From assembly GCA_900544445.1 (NCBI GenBank), contig UQVK01000003.1, positions 1 to 64,000 of the forward strand: DNA of 64,000 nucleotides. The letters run 5' to 3'. The notes beneath the pieces are model-generated. The model did not search any database. It had not been told where the DNA came from and saw nothing but the letters and a program-made list of their open reading frames with translations. The stretch is from an uncultured Lachnospiraceae bacterium (GTDB lineage Bacteria; Bacillota; Clostridia; Lachnospirales; Lachnospiraceae). Below, piece after piece: positions 30,125-39,401 of this stretch (position 1 is the first letter of the stretch; the number at the start of each line of letters is the position of its first letter). A program made the position numbers and the translations under genes.

Positions 30125-30190
30125 CATGAAACAAAGCAAAGCCATAACAGAAATCTGTTTGGTTTTCGATGGGTGAGAGGAGCGGACAGT

Positions 30191-30391
30191 ATGTTGACTT
30201 TTCTGATAAATAATGCGGGGACAATCGTGACGGCTCTGGTTCTGGCAGCTGTGGTTTTCCTCGTGGTACGGAGCATGGCTCGTGACAGAAAAGCGGGCAG
30301 GGGCGGATGCAGTGGCTGCTGCGGAACGTGTAGAACCTGCGGTGGAGACTGTGCGGTACCGCCTGTAAAAGGAACAACCAGAAACAGATAG
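30191..30391 (+). CDS. FeoB-associated Cys-rich membrane protein
   Basis: A 66-residue protein of the type normally encoded next to the ferrous-iron transporter FeoB. One N-terminal membrane helix (INNAGTIVTALVLAAVVFLV) is followed by a basic stretch and a Cys-rich tail with GCSGCCGTCRTCGGDC, which could bind metal. GAGAGGAG lies upstream at suitable spacing. It sits between the GTTAG operator/promoter and the Fur-like gene, so all three form one unit. Oddity: no feoA or feoB is in the window. The gene is short but the family signature is clear. Confidence 0.88.
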   Translation: MLTFLINNAGTIVTALVLAAVVFLVVRSMARDRKAGRGGCSGCCGTCRTCGGDCAVPPVKGTTRNR

Positions 30392-30422
30392 AACGGGATA
30401 AACAAAACAGGAGTGAGTGCGG

Positions 30423-30854
30423 ATGGTAACAAATATCGGGCAGGGAAGACAGGCAGGGAGAAGAGAGCGGATTCTGGAGGAGCTGAGAAGAAACGGCTTT
30501 CGGATTACCAATCAGAGAAAGCTTCTGATTGATATCATTCTTTCTGACGAATGCTCCTGCTGTAAGGAGATTTATTATCAGGCGGTCCGGCAGGATCCTT
30601 CCATCGGAATCGCCACGGTGTACCGGATGGTCAAGACGCTGGAGGATATCGGCGCAATCAACCGGAAAAATATGTATCGGATCAACTGTGAAGAAAACTG
30701 TGACTTCCGCGGCGATTGTGTTCTGATTCTCGAAAACAGGGAAAAAATCAGCTTTTCCATGGACGATTTCAGGGAAGCTGTGGGTGAAGTGCTTCGAAAG
30801 AAGGGCTATCATGGCCAGCAGAAGGTGGAAACCGTTCTCTGGAATCAGAGTTGA
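30423..30854 (+). CDS. Atypical Fur-family regulator
   Basis: A winged-helix metal regulator. It has 143 residues with an ATG at 30423, nine bases after AGGAG; a GTG six bases earlier is too close to the site. The DNA-binding half is typical: GFRITNQRKLLIDIIL, then IATVYRMVKTLEDIGAI. The dimerisation half lacks the usual Fur HHH-x-H-x-x-C metal cluster. Instead there are extra Cys residues (ECSCCKEIY near 42; NCEENCDFRGDC near 85). It is the second gene behind the GTTAG palindrome and so may control itself, the Cys-rich protein and the DUF3793-flavodoxin pair. Metal or cluster sensing through Cys is inferred. Confidence 0.85.
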   Translation: MVTNIGQGRQAGRRERILEELRRNGFRITNQRKLLIDIILSDECSCCKEIYYQAVRQDPSIGIATVYRMVKTLEDIGAINRKNMYRINCEENCDFRGDCVLILENREKISFSMDDFREAVGEVLRKKGYHGQQKVETVLWNQS

Positions 30855-30894
30855 AACATAAGGATACGGTTCCTGAAAAAGGTTGAAATTGTGC

Positions 30895-30942
30895 AGACAG
30901 AAAGGGCGGCAGGGCAGAAATGTCATGTCGCCTTTTCTGTCT
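30895..30942 (+). terminator. Hairpin terminator after the Fur-like gene
   Basis: AGACAGAAAGGGCGGCA / TGTCGCCTTTTCTGTCT, a 17-bp stem with wobble pairs, then TTC. The T run is weak. Confidence 0.65.
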
Positions 30943-31056
30943 TTCAAAGGGATTTTGTTTCCGCTTCGGGATAGTTCTTGCAATCAAAAAAAGAAGGTGA
31001 GATAATAGGAATGTTTGAGAAAAACAGTCAGAAAAACCGGGCAGGAGGAAAGAAAC

Positions 31057-31869
31057 ATGATTGTAAAGACAATACCGATCCATACGGATCATACGCAGGT
31101 GGAGCTTATCACCTATTTTCAGGAAAACTCACCGGAAATGGGGGCAGACAGGAAACGGCCGGTCGTGCTGATCTGCCCGGGAGGCGGATACCATTTCCGC
31201 TCCGACAGAGAGGCGGAGCCGGTGGCGCTTCGCATGTGCGGCATGGGCTTTCACGCCTGTGTGCTGCGCTACAGCATCGCGCCGGAAACCTTTCCGACCG
31301 CACTGTGGGAGCTGGCGTCGTCGGTAGCGTGGCTGAGGGAACATGCGGAAGAATATCATATTGATGAAAAAAAGATCGTGGTCTGCGGTTTTTCCGCCGG
31401 AGCCCATCTGGCAGGAAGCATCGGCGTGTTCTGGAACCGGGAATTTCTGTCGGAGCTGACCGGATTTTCGGCGGAGCAGATGCGGCCGGACCGGCTGATT
31501 CTGAGCTATCCCGTCATCACCTCCGGGGAACACGCGCACATGGGCTCCTTTGAAAATCTCCTCGGCAGTGAGTGTGGAGATAAAGAGAAGCGTGAGTTTG
31601 TATCGCTGGAAAAGCAGGTGACGCCGGATATGCCCAGGACATTTCTCTGGCATACCTTTGCGGACGGAGCCGTGCCGGTGGAAAATTCCCTTCTGCTGGC
31701 GGATGCCATGCGGCGGGCAGGCGTGCCCTTTGAGCTGCATATTTTCCCGGACGGAGAGCATGGCCTGAGTCTGGCGGACGAGCAGACGGATAATGGCACG
31801 GGAGAACAGATCAGACCGGAATGCGCCATCTGGCCGGCGCTTGCGGCAGACTGGATCAGACGGGACTGA
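31057..31869 (+). CDS. Alpha/beta hydrolase (acetylesterase-like)
   Basis: A serine esterase of 270 residues, cytoplasmic (no signal peptide). The HGG-like oxyanion region reads ICPGGGYHFR near residue 39. The nucleophile elbow is GFSAGAHLAG. The acid is likely Asp in TFADGAVPV and the His is in FPDGEHGLSL. The family includes xylan acetylesterases and other small-ester hydrolases; the substrate is not clear. The start MIVKTIPIHT is preferred because AGGAGGAAAGAAAC precedes it. A beta-lactamase-like serine hydrolase follows after 29 bases, so the two are likely co-transcribed, perhaps for xenobiotic or glycan side-chain removal (inference). Confidence 0.88.
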   Translation: MIVKTIPIHTDHTQVELITYFQENSPEMGADRKRPVVLICPGGGYHFRSDREAEPVALRMCGMGFHACVLRYSIAPETFPTALWELASSVAWLREHAEEYHIDEKKIVVCGFSAGAHLAGSIGVFWNREFLSELTGFSAEQMRPDRLILSYPVITSGEHAHMGSFENLLGSECGDKEKREFVSLEKQVTPDMPRTFLWHTFADGAVPVENSLLLADAMRRAGVPFELHIFPDGEHGLSLADEQTDNGTGEQIRPECAIWPALAADWIRRD

Positions 31870-31898
31870 TACGAATCCAAAGAGGGAGCAGGAACACG

Positions 31899-33074
31899 AT
31901 GAAGGATGAAACGGGAAATAAACTGAAAGGTCTTTTGGATAAGGCCGTGGCGGAGAAGGAGCTTGCGGGCGGCTGCCTTCTGGTGCGCTGTCATGGCGAG
32001 GAATGCTGTTATCTGGAAGCGGGAATGGCGGATGTGGAAGAGGGAAAACCCATTGAGAGGGATCAGATCTACCGCCTGTATTCCATGAGTAAGCCCGTTA
32101 CGGGTGCCGCGGCCATGAAGCTGTTTGAGGAGGGAGCGCTGGATCTGGGACAGCCGGTATCTGCTTATCTTCCATCCTTTCAGGATTCTCTGGTAGAACA
32201 GGATGGAAGGCTGGTAAAGGCGGACCGTCAGATACAGGTGCAGGATCTGCTGAACATGACTTCCGGACTGGTTTATAATGGGGATGCAGGACTTCCGGGC
32301 AGACATGCCGACGCGGTGTTTGGCGAACTGATGGAACGCCTGTGGACGGATCATCCCATGACCACCCGGGAACTGGCGGTACGTCTGGGAGAGGGGCCGC
32401 TGCTGTTTCAGCCGGGAAGTTCCTGGAAATACGGAAGCAGCGCGGATGTGCTGGGAGCTGTGATCGAAGCGGCGTCAGGCATGTCTTTCGGAGCGTATCT
32501 GGAGAAGAACTTTTTTGAACCTCTCGGCATGAAAGATACGGGCTTTTTTGTGCCTGAGGAAAAGCGGGACCGGCTGGTGACGGTATATCAGGCAGACGGA
32601 AATGGCGGACTTGTGCCTTATCTGGAGAACCATCTCGGAATTATCAACGCCATGGACCGGAAACCGGCCTTTGAGTCCGGCGGGGCCGGTCTGGTTTCCA
32701 CCGTGGACGATTATGCCCGCTTCGCCCAGATGCTGCTAAACCGCGGCGAGCTGGACGGCGTGCGTGTGCTGAAACCGCGGACCGTAGACTACATGACCTC
32801 CGGGACGCTGAACGGAACGCAGAGAGAAGCCTTCGTGAGAAATTTCCCCACCATGCCCGGCTATGACTACGGAAATCTGGTGCGTGTGATGAGGGAGCCG
32901 GGAAAGTCCTGCACACTGAACAATGCGGGAGAATACGGCTGGGATGGCTGGCTGGGCTGCTACTTTGCCAACGATCCGGCGGCGGATATGACCATTCTGT
33001 TCATGATGCAGAAGACGGACTCCGGCCTTACGCCGCTGGTGCGCAGGCTGCGGAACGTGATCATGAGCGAATAA
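31899..33074 (+). CDS. Serine hydrolase, class C beta-lactamase fold
   Basis: A penicillin-binding-protein-like esterase of 391 residues. The catalytic SxxK is SMSK (in YRLYSMSKPVTG, near residue 65). The second motif is Tyr in WKYGSSADVLG. The third, usually HxG or KTG, appears as YGWDGWLG near the C-terminus. No signal peptide is seen, so a secreted beta-lactamase is unlikely; a cytoplasmic esterase or peptidase such as the EstB type is more probable. It is co-directional with the preceding esterase. It ends 47 bases before the convergent TetR gene, with no obvious hairpin between. Confidence 0.88.
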   Translation: MKDETGNKLKGLLDKAVAEKELAGGCLLVRCHGEECCYLEAGMADVEEGKPIERDQIYRLYSMSKPVTGAAAMKLFEEGALDLGQPVSAYLPSFQDSLVEQDGRLVKADRQIQVQDLLNMTSGLVYNGDAGLPGRHADAVFGELMERLWTDHPMTTRELAVRLGEGPLLFQPGSSWKYGSSADVLGAVIEAASGMSFGAYLEKNFFEPLGMKDTGFFVPEEKRDRLVTVYQADGNGGLVPYLENHLGIINAMDRKPAFESGGAGLVSTVDDYARFAQMLLNRGELDGVRVLKPRTVDYMTSGTLNGTQREAFVRNFPTMPGYDYGNLVRVMREPGKSCTLNNAGEYGWDGWLGCYFANDPAADMTILFMMQKTDSGLTPLVRRLRNVIMSE

Positions 33075-33121
33075 AGGGCCGTCTCATGTGCGAATCGGTC
33101 CGGCGCGTATGGACGGACGTT

Positions 33122-33739
33122 TCAGCCGCGCATGGGGGCAGGAAACATGGGAGCGAGACCCTGCAGGATCATTTTTTCCACCAGAGCCGCAATCCGTGCG
33201 GGCGGCTCTGGATCCTCCCGGTTCATCCAGGACTGGATCAGGCCGATGCAGCCGGAAGTGATAAAGGCATAATAGTAGTCAAAATCCGGAGAAGCCGGCA
33301 TGCCCGCATCCTGAAGGCGCAGAAGCCTGAGTTTCACCAGTTCCTTCATGCGGTTGACAAAGGCGAGATCTCCATGCGGGCCGAGCAGCGTGCGGCCGAT
33401 CAGGCGGTTGGCGTCCAGATAGGTGAAAATATCCTCCAGAACAGAATACAGAGCGGCTTCGTTGTCCGGTGCAAAGTTTTTGTCCAGAATCTCGTTGAAT
33501 TCCTGAAAAATGGTGTCCTCAACCTGAGACAGCATGTCGTAGACATCCCGGTAATGAAGGTAAAAGGTGCCACGGTTGATATCCGCAAGGTCGGAAAGCT
33601 CTTTGACGGAAATATCCTTGATATCCTTCTCCTGCATGAGTGTCATCAGGCTTTGAAGAAGCTGAGCCTTTGTTTTCCGGACGCGCCGGTCCGTTTTGTT
33701 TTGTTCATGAATATCTTTTTCGCCAAAATTCTTTCCCAT
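33122..33739 (-). CDS. TetR/AcrR-family regulator
   Basis: A repressor of 205 residues. The start MGKNFGEK is preferred because AGGGGG lies about nine bases upstream; the longer frame has no site. The N-terminal HTH is clear: TKAQLLQSLMTLMQ, then DISVKELSDLADINRGTFYLHY. The C-terminal half is an all-helical ligand domain with a TetR_C-like end (SGCIGLIQSWMN). It is divergent from the MMPL transporter operon, and an ACAAT-GCTT-ATTGT palindrome overlaps the -35 box of that operon. It therefore most likely represses the transporter and the secreted DG-repeat protein. Confidence 0.92.
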   Translation of the reverse strand: MGKNFGEKDIHEQNKTDRRVRKTKAQLLQSLMTLMQEKDIKDISVKELSDLADINRGTFYLHYRDVYDMLSQVEDTIFQEFNEILDKNFAPDNEAALYSVLEDIFTYLDANRLIGRTLLGPHGDLAFVNRMKELVKLRLLRLQDAGMPASPDFDYYYAFITSGCIGLIQSWMNREDPEPPARIAALVEKMILQGLAPMFPAPMRG

Positions 33740-33837
33740 AAAATTCTGTCCCCCTGTCTTTTCTTTCATCAATTCTGAAAAAAGTATAAATTCTTAACAA
33801 ATATCCCAAATGTGTCCATTAAGATACGATAAAAATC

Positions 33838-33876
33838 ACAATGCTTATTGTAATCCCCTGTCGAGATTATTATAAT
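33838..33876 (+). promoter_or_regulatory. Promoter and probable TetR operator of the MMPL operon
   Basis: TTGTAA (33848-33853), 17 bp, TATAAT (33871-33876). ACAATGCTTATTGT (33838-33851) overlaps the -35 box and is the best operator candidate. GTTG-N6-CAAC lies downstream. Confidence 0.7.
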
Positions 33877-33928
33877 GTACATGAGTTGGAAAATCAACAA
33901 ATGTCAATTATAATTGGAGGAAAGACGG

Positions 33929-36121
33929 ATGGAGCGTTATACGCGGTTTCTCCTGAAACACCGGGTTCAGGTGATCATCCTTTTTGTGGCCGCTGCGGCC
34001 GTATGCGCAGTTCTGTCAGGGCTGGTCGGCGTAAATTATAAATTTGCGGATTATCTGCCTGAGGAGGCGGCTTCCACCAGAGCAATCGAAGTAATGGAGG
34101 AGGAGTACAGCCAGGCCGTTCCGAACATGCGGGTGATGGTCTATGATGTCAGCATACCCGAAGCGCTGGAATATAAGGATCGGCTGAAGACGGCAGAGGG
34201 GGTTCAGGAGGTCAGCTGGCTGGACGATGCCGTGAATATTTACGAGCCCCTGGAAATGGCGCCGCAGAAAACCATTGACGAATGGTATAAGGATGGAAAC
34301 GCGCTGTTTTCTGTGACGGTGGACGAGGAAAAAGAGGAAGAAGCGGTTGCCGCCGTCCGGGAAATCATCGGCGATGAGAACTGTATGGCGGGAGCTGCGG
34401 TAGAAAGCGTGGTCGCGGCATCCGATACGGCGAAGGATGTTCAGAAGATCATGCTTCTTGTGGTTCCGATCATTCTTCTGATTCTCCTGATCACAACCAA
34501 TTCCTGGTTTGAGCCAGTCCTGTTCATGATCACCATCGGGATTGCGATTCTCATCAACATGGGAACCAATCTGATCTTCGGAACGGTTTCTTTCGTGACC
34601 AACGCGGCCGGGCCTGTGCTTCAGCTTGCGGTATCCATGGATTACTCCATTTTCCTGCTGCACCGTTTTGAGGAAAACCGGAATCTGGGACTGAAGGCGG
34701 AGGAAGCCATGTGCGCCGCGGTGCAGCAGTCGGTGGGCAGTATTCTTTCCAGCGGCCTGACCACGGTGACCGGATTTCTGGCGCTGGTGTTCATGGCATT
34801 TCAGATCGGACCGGATCTGGGCTGGGCCATGTCCAAGGCCATCGTATTCAGTCTGATCAGTGTGCTCTGTTTCCTTCCGGCACTTGCCATTACAACCTAT
34901 AAACTGATTGACCGCACCAGACACAGGCCGTTTGTGCCGGGCTTTGGCGGTTTTGCCCGTTTTGTGATGAAAGCGCGCATTCCGCTTCTGATTCTCACCA
35001 TTCTGGTAGTGCCGGTATTGTGGCTTGCGCAGAACCAGAACAGCTTTTACTATGGAGGCAGCGAAGTCTATACTTCGGAGGCCACACAGCTCGGAAGGGA
35101 TACGAAGGCGATCCGTGACCTGTATGGCACATCCAATCCGGTTGTCCTGATGGTCCCGCGGGGAGACCTGGAAAAAGAGTCGGCCATGAATGCGGAGCTT
35201 CTGGAGCTGGATTATGTGACCAGCGTGATCTCCTATGCCAATTCGGTGGGAAATTCCATTCCCTCGGATTTTGTCCCCTCAGATACCCTTTCTTCCCTCT
35301 ACTCTGCGAACTACAGCCGCTTCATTCTCACCCTTGACACGGAGGAGCGGGAGACCGGCTGGGATGATAAGGTGAACGCGGTCCGCAATATCGGAGAAAA
35401 ATATTACGGGAATGAGATTCAGTATGCGGGTGATCTGGTGAGTACAGAGGATCTGAAAACCACAATCACACAGGACAATCTGAAGGTGAATCTGCTGGCA
35501 ATCTGTTTTGTGATCTGTATCCTTTTGGCGAACTTCAAATCTCTCAGTCTGCCGCTTCTTCTGACGCTGGTGATCGAGGCATCCATCTGGATCAACCTGG
35601 GTCTGCCGTATTTTTCGGGAACCAGCCTGTTTTACATAGGATACCTGATCATCAGTACGGTACAGCTTGGCGCGACAATCGATTATGCGATTCTGTTTAC
35701 CGACCGGTATCTGGAGTTCCGCAGTAAGATGCCGAAGAAGGAAGCGGCGGGACAGACGCTGAAGGCCTGCACCCTCTCCATTTTGACATCTTCTCTCGTG
35801 CTGACGCTGGCGGGAACCATTCTGGGGCTGATTTCCACGAACCGCGTTCTCAGCCAGCTGGGAACGCTGATCGGAAGGGGCGCGGTACTGTCCTTTGTGC
35901 TGGTGATTTTCGTCCTGCCCTCCCTGCTCATTCTGTTTGACGGGCTGATCCGAAAAACAACCCTTCGTGCGGATTTTTATGGAACCGGAAAACAGAACAC
36001 GGGCCCGACAGGCGGCGCCGGACCCGGATCGGGCGGGACGGACGCAGCGGATCCCGGCGTGTACGACGAAGAGAGAGCGGAAGAAAAGAATGCCCTGACA
36101 GGAGGTGCGGATTATTTATGA
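33929..36121 (+). CDS. MMPL/RND-family transporter
   Basis: An integral membrane transporter of 730 residues driven by ion gradients. The pattern is the RND two-fold repeat: one helix (RVQVIILFVAAAAVCAVLSG), a large outside domain (about 45-180), and five to six helices (VQKIMLLVVPIILLILLITT onward). Then come a second single helix (about 350), a second outside domain, and a second helix bundle ending near 675. The C-terminal tail is Gly- and acid-rich. The start MERYTRFLLKHR follows GGAGGAAAGACGG. Its stop overlaps the next start by 4 bases (ATGA), so it is translationally coupled to the secreted DG-repeat protein. Lipid or drug export is inferred. Confidence 0.93.
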   Translation: MERYTRFLLKHRVQVIILFVAAAAVCAVLSGLVGVNYKFADYLPEEAASTRAIEVMEEEYSQAVPNMRVMVYDVSIPEALEYKDRLKTAEGVQEVSWLDDAVNIYEPLEMAPQKTIDEWYKDGNALFSVTVDEEKEEEAVAAVREIIGDENCMAGAAVESVVAASDTAKDVQKIMLLVVPIILLILLITTNSWFEPVLFMITIGIAILINMGTNLIFGTVSFVTNAAGPVLQLAVSMDYSIFLLHRFEENRNLGLKAEEAMCAAVQQSVGSILSSGLTTVTGFLALVFMAFQIGPDLGWAMSKAIVFSLISVLCFLPALAITTYKLIDRTRHRPFVPGFGGFARFVMKARIPLLILTILVVPVLWLAQNQNSFYYGGSEVYTSEATQLGRDTKAIRDLYGTSNPVVLMVPRGDLEKESAMNAELLELDYVTSVISYANSVGNSIPSDFVPSDTLSSLYSANYSRFILTLDTEERETGWDDKVNAVRNIGEKYYGNEIQYAGDLVSTEDLKTTITQDNLKVNLLAICFVICILLANFKSLSLPLLLTLVIEASIWINLGLPYFSGTSLFYIGYLIISTVQLGATIDYAILFTDRYLEFRSKMPKKEAAGQTLKACTLSILTSSLVLTLAGTILGLISTNRVLSQLGTLIGRGAVLSFVLVIFVLPSLLILFDGLIRKTTLRADFYGTGKQNTGPTGGAGPGSGGTDAADPGVYDEERAEEKNALTGGADYL

Positions 36122-38760
36122 AAAATAAATGCGGAAAGAACGCTGTCCGCGTTACGGCCATCATGCTGTGCGGCATACTGTTTGCAGGAAGCGTGGCGCC
36201 GGTATATGCGGCGGAGGAGAATACACCGAAGGATGAAAACGTATATGTGAATCTGAACCAGGACGGAAGCGTTGACGGCATTTATGTGGTGAACGCCTAC
36301 CGCCTTGATGCGGATACGCAGATTGTGGATTATGGCAATTATGAATCTGTGAAAAATCTGACCTCAGATGCACAGATCAGCCAGCAGAGAGGAACGGTCA
36401 CCGTAGACGCGCAGGCCGGAGAATTTTTCTATCAGGGAAACCTGCAGTCAAAGGAAATCCCCTGGGAGATTTCCATCAGCTATACGCTGGACGGAAAAGA
36501 AATAAGCGCCGAAGAGCTTGCCGGAAAGAACGGAAAGCTCAGGATATCCATTCATGTGGGACAGAATGACCAGGTGGATTCCGAATTTTTTGAAAATTAT
36601 CTGCTCCAGGTAACGCTGACCATGGACATGGAAAGATGCAGCAATCTGGAGGCGCCCGGCGCGACCGCGGCAAATGTGGGAACGGATAAACAGCTGGTTT
36701 ACAGCATTCTGGCCGGAAGCGAGAAGGATATCACGGTGACGGCGGACGTGCTGGATTTTGAGATGGACGCCATCAGCTTCCAGGGCCTTCCCATGAATCT
36801 GGACGTGGACAAAGAAGTGTTTTCTCTGGATGACCTTTATGATAAGGCCGGAGAGATCAGTGATGCGGCGGACGAGTTTTCTGACGGCGCGCAGGATCTG
36901 GAGGGCGGCGTGAATTCCCTGCAGGAGGGAGTGGAAGGGCTGCAGAGCGGCGCGGAAAGTCTGAAGGAAGGCATTGACAGCTACGCGGACGGCGCGAAGT
37001 CGCTGGGCGACGGTATCGATACCCTGCAGGATGGAAGCAATGATCTGGCCGACGGCGCGCAGGAGCTGGTGGATGGAATCACCTCCCTGCAGGACGGCGC
37101 GAATCAGCTTCGGGACGGCTACAGCGGCGAGAACGGGGCTGCGTTGGGAGCCCGCAAGCTGGCCGATGGCGTTAAACAGCTGAAGACGGGCTCCCATCAG
37201 CTGAGCGAGGGGGTCAGCACGCTGGTGGACATGATTTCCGGGCTTGGGGGAAGTTCGGAGGGGAGTCTGGATCAGCGGGCGGAAATGATATTTGCAGGAG
37301 CTTCCGAGGCTCATATATCCATTGAAGGGGCAACGAACATAGAAAAGCTGCAAAGTATTTCGGATGCTGTTTCCGGACAGCTGGAGTCCATACTTGATCA
37401 GCTGCTTGCCGCAATGGGCGGAAATATGGGTGGCGGCATCATGCTTCAGGAGAATGAAACCGAGTTGGAAACAGAATCTCAAACGGGATTGGAAACGGAA
37501 ACAGAGACCGAAACGGAAACTGAATCTGAGACGGAAATGAAGATAGAGGAGGATGCAGCCTCAGGAATACAGAGCGGGACGCAAGTAGAGGAGAGTACAG
37601 TTTCAGGAACGGAGAGTGGAACGCAAGTAGAGGAGAGTACAGCCTCAGGAACGGAGAGTGGGACAGAAACAGAGGAGAATACAGTTTCAGAAACGAAGGA
37701 AATGAATACGGAGACCGGAACAGAAGATATGGCGGAATCTTCTGACTCTTCTAAAGAGGAAATGGGATCAGAGCCAGCATCGGAAAACCGTACGGCAGAT
37801 GTTCCGGAATCGAATGGGGAATCCGGTACGGAAGCAACATCAGAAGCCGCAACGCAGCAGCTGGCAGAACCGGAAACTCAGAAGGAGCCGGAAGTACAGA
37901 CGGAGTCGGAGACTAAGGTGGAAAAGCTGTCCGCAGTGTTTGGACGGAGCGGCCGAAGAGAAGCCTGGCAGACAATGACTCTGAATAGAAATGTACAGGC
38001 AGAACTGCTTCCGCTTTCCGCATCCGGGGGAGAACAGAATCTGCTGCCGTATTCTTCAGATCAGATCATGAAGCTTGTCACGCTGAAATCCGGCGCAGAT
38101 AAGCTGATCGGCGCCTATCAGGTGGTGGATGAGATTGCGGGAACCCTTGGAAGCGAAGAAACCGTAGCCCAGCTTAAGCAGCTGAAAGAAGGCGCGGCCG
38201 CTCTGGATTCGGGAATCGGAGATCTGGAGAGCGCAACGGACGCACTTGCGGATGGTATCAGCCAGCTTGCGGACGGAACCAGCCAGCTTGCAGACGGTGT
38301 TTCGGAGCTCGCCGATGGCGGAAGCGAATTTGCGGACGGGACAAAAGAGCTTGCGGATGGAGTTTCCGATCTTGCCGATGGCGTGGATGTGCTCAATGAC
38401 GCTTCCGACGCCCTTCGGGACGGTTCCGCGCAGCTTGCGGACGGAACCGGGGAGCTTCTGGATGGAACGGGAGATCTTGCCGACGGCGTGGCTGATCTGA
38501 GGGATGGAACCGATGAGTTCAAGGATCAGGCAGGAGATATTGACACACAGATTGATGAAGAGGTAGACGGTGTGATCAATGACCTGTCCGGCAGCGATTT
38601 TGAACAGATTTCCTTTGTGTCCGACCGGAATTTGAATGTGGAGCTGGTACAGTTTGTGATGCAGACGGAAGGAATTCAGATACCGGAGGAAGTGGATATC
38701 CCGGTTGAGGAAGAGCCGATGAGCTTCTGGCAGAGACTGCTGGCGCTGTTCGGATTTTAA
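36118..38760 (+). CDS. Secreted DG-repeat (YhgE/Pip-like) protein, 880 aa
   Basis: An exported protein coupled to the MMPL transporter. A signal peptide (1-31, ending PVYAA) is followed by a beta-rich domain (about 35-230). Two arrays of 7-residue units follow, DGxxxLxDG-like: about 245-360 (ADGAKSLGDGIDTLQDG) and 690-815 (ADGVSELADGGSEFADG). These resemble the X-heptad arrays of YhgE/Pip proteins and probably form a long helical or spiral stalk. Between them is an acidic Glu/Thr/Ser linker (about 440-610) made of tandem repeats. The C-terminus ends PMSFWQRLLALFGF, without a sorting signal. It is likely a periplasm-like partner of the transporter (inference). Its function is unknown. Confidence 0.88.
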   Translation: MKNKCGKNAVRVTAIMLCGILFAGSVAPVYAAEENTPKDENVYVNLNQDGSVDGIYVVNAYRLDADTQIVDYGNYESVKNLTSDAQISQQRGTVTVDAQAGEFFYQGNLQSKEIPWEISISYTLDGKEISAEELAGKNGKLRISIHVGQNDQVDSEFFENYLLQVTLTMDMERCSNLEAPGATAANVGTDKQLVYSILAGSEKDITVTADVLDFEMDAISFQGLPMNLDVDKEVFSLDDLYDKAGEISDAADEFSDGAQDLEGGVNSLQEGVEGLQSGAESLKEGIDSYADGAKSLGDGIDTLQDGSNDLADGAQELVDGITSLQDGANQLRDGYSGENGAALGARKLADGVKQLKTGSHQLSEGVSTLVDMISGLGGSSEGSLDQRAEMIFAGASEAHISIEGATNIEKLQSISDAVSGQLESILDQLLAAMGGNMGGGIMLQENETELETESQTGLETETETETETESETEMKIEEDAASGIQSGTQVEESTVSGTESGTQVEESTASGTESGTETEENTVSETKEMNTETGTEDMAESSDSSKEEMGSEPASENRTADVPESNGESGTEATSEAATQQLAEPETQKEPEVQTESETKVEKLSAVFGRSGRREAWQTMTLNRNVQAELLPLSASGGEQNLLPYSSDQIMKLVTLKSGADKLIGAYQVVDEIAGTLGSEETVAQLKQLKEGAAALDSGIGDLESATDALADGISQLADGTSQLADGVSELADGGSEFADGTKELADGVSDLADGVDVLNDASDALRDGSAQLADGTGELLDGTGDLADGVADLRDGTDEFKDQAGDIDTQIDEEVDGVINDLSGSDFEQISFVSDRNLNVELVQFVMQTEGIQIPEEVDIPVEEEPMSFWQRLLALFGF
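37575..37690 (+). repeat. 42-bp tandem repeats in the acidic linker
   Basis: GCAAGTAGAGGAGAGTACAG recurs at 37581 and 37623, with a diverged third unit. It encodes SGTESGTQVEESTV-like 14-residue repeats. Copy number may vary between strains. Confidence 0.75.
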
Positions 38761-38818
38761 ATGTTGAACATTCCCGGAAAGCCGTTGGGGAAAAATGGCC
38801 GTAACAATGGCAAAAAAT

Positions 38819-38881
38819 GATAAGGTGCGGAAGATGGAGGGCATTCTTTAAGCCCGGAGAAATTTCCGCGCCTTATCTTTT
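38819..38881. terminator. Bidirectional terminator
   Basis: GATAAGGTGCGGAA / TTCCGCGCCTTATC stem with a 31-base loop; TTTT on the plus side and an A run on the other. It serves the MMPL operon and the convergent ATPase pair. Confidence 0.75.
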
Positions 38882-38882
38882 G

Positions 38883-39401
38883 TCAACGGCCTGCGTTTAC
38901 CGGAGTTATTGGAAAAAAACGGTATTTACTGTGCACATTCCATTCAGCAATAGAAAGTACCTCAAAAGATCGAATCAGTTCTGTCTGTATCTCAGGCAGC
39001 TTTTGAAGCTGAAAGGGAAGCAGATCTGCAATGTGGTTTCGAATCCGTTTACGCATAACTGCGTCGCTGTTCGGATATTCCAGTATATAAATGTATGCAA
39101 CAGGTTTGCTCTTTTGCATTACCGTCAGGTAGATCCAACTGTCATAATATTTTCGCGCGATTTTATGTTCCCGTTTCTGATCCATCGGCTGAAAAGCTTC
39201 AGGATGTACTGCTCCGGGAATATTTGCATTTTTATATTCAACCAGCAGTATCTCTTCATGCGTCTCAGCAATAAAGTCAACGTCGCTTAATATTCCTGCA
39301 TTGTTTACATGGAAAATCTGCTGAAGCATATTGGATGACCATAGGGCTGAAGAAAAATCAAACTGGTATATTTTGTTTTCATCCTGATAAATTTGCGTCA
39401 T
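38883..39401 (-). CDS. PD-(D/E)XK-nuclease-like partner of an AAA ATPase
   Basis: A 172-residue protein that I cannot assign to a named family. A nuclease-like core is visible: LSDVDFIAE (Asp40/Asp42), a strand EILLVEYKN with Glu55-x-Lys57, and helices after it. This D...ExK spacing is that of PD-(D/E)XK nucleases. No membrane segment. Its start overlaps the upstream ATPase stop by 4 bases, so the two are translated together. The pairing of a Walker ATPase with a small nuclease-like protein resembles two-gene defence systems such as Septu or Gabija-type modules, but it matches none that I can name. Function is inferred. Confidence 0.75.
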   Translation of the reverse strand: MTQIYQDENKIYQFDFSSALWSSNMLQQIFHVNNAGILSDVDFIAETHEEILLVEYKNANIPGAVHPEAFQPMDQKREHKIARKYYDSWIYLTVMQKSKPVAYIYILEYPNSDAVMRKRIRNHIADLLPFQLQKLPEIQTELIRSFEVLSIAEWNVHSKYRFFPITPVNAGR

